DNA from: Stieleria neptunia
Lineage (GTDB): Bacteria > Planctomycetota > Planctomycetia > Pirellulales > Pirellulaceae
DNA length: 64,000 bases
Assembly (NCBI RefSeq): GCF_007754155.1
Contig: NZ_CP037423.1
Location: 744,001 to 808,000, forward strand
Direction: 5' to 3'
Shown here: piece by piece, positions 60,750 to 64,000 of the stretch
Layout: every line of letters starts with the position of its first letter
Numbering within the stretch: the first letter of the stretch is position 1
Made by a program: the position numbers and the translations under genes
Notes under the pieces: model-generated
What the model was told of the DNA's origin: nothing
Seen by the model: only the letters and a program-made list of their open reading frames with translations
Databases searched by the model: none

Positions 60750-61652
60750 CTAGGGGATTAGCTTCATCGTCTTGAGCCAACTCGCGGCTTGTTCGGGCCA
60801 GCGGGTGACGGGTTGGTCGGTGACGCGGAGCCCGTAACCATGACCCCCGGTCGCGTAGACGTGAAGCTCCGCCGGCACGCCGGCTTCTTTCAGTGCACCG
60901 GCCAGCGTCAGACAGTTGTGCACCGACACGCGATCGTCAAACGCGTGTGCGAAAAACATCGGCGGCGTGTCTTGATTGACCTTGATGTAATCGTGCAACT
61001 GCGTGGTGCCTTTTTCGACCATGCCGGCGGCGTAGATCAGTAGCGCGAAATCGGGCCGGATGGAGACCTGGTCGATTTTGTCCACCGCTTCATAGGTTCG
61101 GTCTTCCTGAAAGATCGCGGTCAATCCGGCCGTCTCGCCGCCCGCGGAAAAACCACAGATGCCGATTCTGTCCGGATCGATCTTCCACGCCTCGGCGTGG
61201 GATCGCACCAGACTCATCGCCCGCTGGGCGTCTTGCACGGCCGCTCGCCAACGACGATCGGCGTCGCGCGCCGGCACGCGGTACTTCAACACGACGGCGG
61301 TCACGCCGAGCGTGTTGAGCCACTCGGCGACTTCGGTCCCTTCCAGGTCGTAGGCCAGAATATGGTGTCCACCGCCCGGGCAGATCACGACGGCCGTTCC
61401 GTTACGGTGTTCCGCCGGCGGTTGGTACACCGCGATCTGGGGCGTGGAGACGTTGCCCAGCTTGATGATGCGTCGCCCCGCAATCAATCGGTCCACCGGT
61501 TTCGTCTGGTCCGCTTCCTCGGGCAACGTTTGGGTTTCGCCCGGTGGCTTGTCCGGCCAAACATTCATGACGATCGGATCGCCGGCAGCGACGTGCGGCA
61601 GCGATGGAAAAGCGGATGCGGCGATCAGTGCGATCAAGCAGGCAGGTTTCAT
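60750..61652 (-). CDS. Secreted alpha/beta hydrolase, esterase-like
   Basis: A 300-residue protein. The signal peptide is at about 1-23 (A-C-L-I-A-L-I-A-A-S-A-F ... V-A-A). The oxyanion region is C-P-G-G-G-H-H; the nucleophile elbow G-F-S-A-G-G holds the serine, the acid is in A-F-D-D-R-V-S and the histidine in G-G-H-G-Y-G. The context resembles planctomycete acetyl-xylan-esterase/dienelactone-hydrolase-like proteins that deacylate plant or algal polysaccharides. The substrate is not predictable from sequence. It is transcribed toward the PQQ operon as a separate unit, 205 bases away. Confidence 0.85.
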   Translation of the reverse strand: MKPACLIALIAASAFPSLPHVAAGDPIVMNVWPDKPPGETQTLPEEADQTKPVDRLIAGRRIIKLGNVSTPQIAVYQPPAEHRNGTAVVICPGGGHHILAYDLEGTEVAEWLNTLGVTAVVLKYRVPARDADRRWRAAVQDAQRAMSLVRSHAEAWKIDPDRIGICGFSAGGETAGLTAIFQEDRTYEAVDKIDQVSIRPDFALLIYAAGMVEKGTTQLHDYIKVNQDTPPMFFAHAFDDRVSVHNCLTLAGALKEAGVPAELHVYATGGHGYGLRVTDQPVTRWPEQAASWLKTMKLIP

Positions 61653-61971
61653 GCGAGTTGCCAGGGGGATGTGGATGGAGGGGGGGATGTGGATGGAGCG
61701 ACCGTCATTCTAGCTCCGGTCGCGGCGGCGTGCCGCCGAGCCCTTGTTCCCAGATTGACGCGGGGGAAGCATCTTGCTTGCCACCATCGACGACCCCTGA
61801 CAAAGACGCAGAAACCGGCCAATCCACGCAAACGGGACAAACCGGTTCCCAGCGTGAGACAGTTCCGTCAATCCGAACGCCCCCTAGGGGTTTGGGCCAC
61901 CACACTTGACGTAGCTTTTCATCGAGTTTGAAACCTGCACCCCCATTTTGACATCGCGACCAAACGCTGAC
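61653..61971. other. Divergent intergenic region, short tandem repeat
   Basis: Two copies of GGGGATGTGGATGGAG lie in tandem at about 61664-61698. A small G/C hairpin GGCGGCGTGCCGCC follows near 61727-61740. The region should hold promoters of the hydrolase and of the TadE cluster; none could be assigned. Confidence 0.4.
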
Positions 61972-62391
61972 GTGAAACGAGTGCTCCGAATCCGATCTGC
62001 TGTCCGACGCCGTCGAAAGGGGGCGGCGATGATCGAATTCGCGGTTTGCCTGCCCGTGTTTCTTCTGATCACGTTCGCCACGCTCGAAACGTGCCGGATG
62101 ATCTATCTGCGTCAGTCGCTGAAATTGGCCGCGTACGAATGCGCACGGCTGGGGATCCTGCCCGAAATCACGCCGGCGTCGCTGCAAGACCAATGTGACG
62201 TCATTCTGCTTGGACGCGGCATCGAAAACTACACGCTCTCTCACACGCCCAGCGACCTGTCGGCGCTCGAGTTCGGCAATCTTTTGGTCACCACGGTCGA
62301 AGCCCCTGCGGCCGAAAACGCGTTGATGGGGTCATGGCTGTATGGCGGCCAAACGGTCTCGGAATCAGTCACCATCATGGCGGAGTACTAA
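61972..62391 (+). CDS. TadE-like pseudopilin protein
   Basis: About 139 residues. A basic leader (R-R-R-R-K-G-A-A) runs directly into M-I-E-F-A-V-C-L-P-V-F-L-L-I-T-F, the TadE type IV-like signal anchor with conserved Glu. The C-terminal part is a short beta-rich domain. TadE-type proteins are minor pseudopilins of Flp/Tad pili. Start choice is difficult because no ATG precedes the leader; GTG 61972 or GTG 61981 are both possible. It is the first of three consecutive genes of this type, four bases before the next. Confidence 0.8.
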   Translation: MKRVLRIRSAVRRRRKGAAMIEFAVCLPVFLLITFATLETCRMIYLRQSLKLAAYECARLGILPEITPASLQDQCDVILLGRGIENYTLSHTPSDLSALEFGNLLVTTVEAPAAENALMGSWLYGGQTVSESVTIMAEY

Positions 62392-62394
62392 ACG

Positions 62395-63495
62395 ATGTTT
62401 CGTTCAAGGCCATGTTTCATCGCGGGGCATTCCCGCGGCTGCCGGCGAGGGGCCACGATGGCGATGCTCGCGATTTTGATGCCCGTGATGATCGGCATCG
62501 CGGCGTTTGCGATCAACGTCGTGTACATGGAAATGGCACGCACCGAATTGCAAATCTCGCTGGACGTTGCGGCACGAGCCGCGGGACGAACCTTGGCCGT
62601 TACCGAGGATGAATCGCAAGCCAGCAATGCTGCGGAAAACATGCTGGCATTGAATCCCTATGCCAATCAGGTGCTCACGCCTGACGAAACCAACATCGAG
62701 TTTGGTTTTACGACTCGGTATTCGGACCTCCATCGATACACCTTTTATCCGGGCTCCACACCCAACGCGGTGAAGGTCGAAGCCAACGGGACCAATCAGG
62801 TCCCAATGCTGTTCCCATCAATGGGAGTCAATCTTCAATTCCGACCGATCCGAGCCGCGATCTGCACTCAGGTCAATTTAGACGTTGCGCTGGTCATCGA
62901 CCGATCGACATCCATGGCGCGGGACGCTGATGAAGATCAAATCGTCGACGACTGGGAAAACGGCGACTCGGCTCCGGGAAGTTCGCGTTGGATCGATGCC
63001 GTCCATGCCGTCGACAAGTTCCTGCATGCGATGGAAGAATCGACCCACGATGAACGCATCGCGCTGACAACGTACGCGTCCACTCCGGCGACCGACGTCG
63101 AATTGACCGACGACTATGAGTCCATCGATGACGCGATGGATGATCATTCGGATTCTTTCGGCGGAGGCGGCAGCGCGATCGGCGATGGAATCATCGATGC
63201 AGTCGAAGCGTTGAACCACAGCTCTTACGCACGCCCTTGGGCGACCCGCGTTCTGATCGTGTTAAGCGACGGGACCCAAAACACGGGCGTCGATGCGGTC
63301 GAGGCTGCGGAACAGGCCGCGGCCGACAACGTCATGGTCTATGCCATCAGCTTCACGGATGATGCCGACCAAGCGATGATGCAAGACGTCGCCGCGGTCG
63401 CAGCGGGAAAGCATTATCATGCCGATGACCGTGAGCAATTGAAGCAGGTGTTCGAGGACATCGCCCACGGTTTCCCCACCTTGATCACGTTTTAG
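62395..63495 (+). CDS. TadG-like protein with VWA domain
   Basis: A 366-residue protein. A leader C-R-R-G-A-T-M-A-M-L-A-I-L-M-P-V-M-I-G-I-A-A-F-A with a membrane anchor of the Flp pilus-assembly TadG/TadE class is followed by an extracytoplasmic region. From about 160 there is a von Willebrand factor A domain with D-V-A-L-V-I-D-R-S-T-S-M as metal-ion site D-x-S-x-S, and G-G-G-S-A-I-G-D-G-I further on. TadG proteins with VWA domains are thought to sit at the base or surface of Tad pili. It is co-transcribed with the flanking TadE-like genes. Confidence 0.85.
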   Translation: MFRSRPCFIAGHSRGCRRGATMAMLAILMPVMIGIAAFAINVVYMEMARTELQISLDVAARAAGRTLAVTEDESQASNAAENMLALNPYANQVLTPDETNIEFGFTTRYSDLHRYTFYPGSTPNAVKVEANGTNQVPMLFPSMGVNLQFRPIRAAICTQVNLDVALVIDRSTSMARDADEDQIVDDWENGDSAPGSSRWIDAVHAVDKFLHAMEESTHDERIALTTYASTPATDVELTDDYESIDDAMDDHSDSFGGGGSAIGDGIIDAVEALNHSSYARPWATRVLIVLSDGTQNTGVDAVEAAEQAAADNVMVYAISFTDDADQAMMQDVAAVAAGKHYHADDREQLKQVFEDIAHGFPTLITF

Positions 63496-63506
63496 GCTCG
63501 GAATCC

Positions 63507-63983
63507 ATGGTCAAGTCCACTCGCCGAAAACTGCGTCAACGACCACCGACCGGGGCCGCGTTGGTCGAAATGGCGATGGTGCTTCCGCTGATCATGCTGT
63601 TCTTCACCGCGATGCTCGAGATCGGCCGTGTGCTGATGCTCCAGCACACCGCCGACGCCGCCGCCTATGAAGCCGCCCGATCGGCGATCGTCCCCGGGGC
63701 AACCGCCGCCGACGCGGAGCAGGTCGCACAGCAACTGATCGACGCCGCCGGATTGACTCAGGCGGCAATCGAAGTCACTCCGGATACCATCACGGAGTTC
63801 ACGCCCCTGATCACGGTCAAGGTCGAAATCCCCGTCGGCGAAAACTCATGGATCACGCCGCAGCACGTGGTCGCTTTGACGGTCTCCAGCGAAGTCACGT
63901 TGATGTGCGAGCGATCGCCCGTCACACGTCTCGTCGCGGTGGATCAGCTGAACGCCAAGAAGCAGACGATGCAACACGATTAG
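63507..63983 (+). CDS. TadE-like pseudopilin protein
   Basis: A 158-residue protein. Leader R-R-K-L-R-Q-R-P-P-T-G-A-A-L-V-E-M-A-M-V-L-P-L-I-M with the conserved Glu and the hydrophobic anchor I-M-L-F-F-T-A-M-L-E-I-G-R. The remainder is a small soluble domain. It is the third TadE/TadG-type gene in a row, 11 bases after the VWA gene, and ends 17 bases before the window edge, so the locus may continue. Confidence 0.85.
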   Translation: MVKSTRRKLRQRPPTGAALVEMAMVLPLIMLFFTAMLEIGRVLMLQHTADAAAYEAARSAIVPGATAADAEQVAQQLIDAAGLTQAAIEVTPDTITEFTPLITVKVEIPVGENSWITPQHVVALTVSSEVTLMCERSPVTRLVAVDQLNAKKQTMQHD

Positions 63984-64000
63984 TGCTGCGTTGCAACTCA

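Noticed and set aside
1..64000. tRNA, rRNA, CRISPR arrays, insertion-sequence transposases or prophage genes
   Set aside because: None were recognised; the tandem repeats seen are short linkers or palindromic intergenic elements rather than spaced CRISPR units. Small RNAs cannot be excluded by eye.

Overview
The window is a GC-rich chromosome segment from a planctomycete, most likely a member of the Pirellulaceae (Rhodopirellula/Stieleria-like). The evidence is the tail of a DUF1501 protein, a secreted sulfatase, a DUF1080 protein, two exported proteins with the planctomycete 'LE-x-R-x-L-x-AAD' N-terminal motif, PQQ-propeller proteins and many short palindromic intergenic repeats. No rRNA, tRNA, CRISPR array, transposase or phage gene was recognised. 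The species call is inference.

Layout. 1-2402: end of a DUF1501 protein and a sulfatase. 2940-8082: hydrogenase maturation set hypF-hypC-hypD-hypE on the minus strand, with no hydrogenase structural genes, hypA or hypB in view. 8267-19381: DUF1080 protein, an EF-G paralogue, a fusion of an isoaspartyl peptidase/asparaginase with a SnoaL-like domain, an aldose-1-epimerase-like protein, a TPR lipoprotein and a Ser/Thr kinase with TPR-like repeats. 20119-24792: a large exported repeat protein and a carotenoid oxygenase.

24932-42783 is the standout region. Four minus-strand genes run in transcription order: a KS-CLF-ACP-AOS-ACP synthase (40156-34811), a phosphopantetheinyl transferase coupled by an ATGA overlap, a FabL-type enoyl-ACP reductase, and a KS-CLF-AT-C45-KR-DH synthase (32866-24932). 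An MMPL/RND-type exporter is divergent from them. The two megasynthases are complementary: only one has AT, KR and DH, and only the other has carrier proteins and a release domain. Together they look like one split, PUFA-synthase-like lipid factory. I infer that the chain is released by decarboxylative condensation with an amino acid (alpha-oxoamine synthase, as in sphingoid-base or prodigiosin-type chemistry) and may be N-acylated by the embedded penicillin-acyltransferase-like C45 domain. The product would be a polyketide-derived, ceramide-like amino lipid that the MMPL protein could export. This is a hypothesis read from domain order and motifs.

42886-64000: stand-alone error-prone polymerase DnaE2, a small membrane protein, LpxB, a secreted M23 peptidase with a dockerin-like tail, a VWA/TPR-like membrane protein pair, a three-gene operon of two PQQ-propeller proteins plus an anchored protein, an alpha/beta hydrolase, and a TadE/TadG-type cluster running to the window edge.

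The intergenic DNA is dense in dispersed palindromes of at least ten families, often just 3' of stop codons. Two of them have been drawn into coding sequence: the last ten codons of the epimerase-like gene, and about 40 codons near the start of the gene at 55777-57054.
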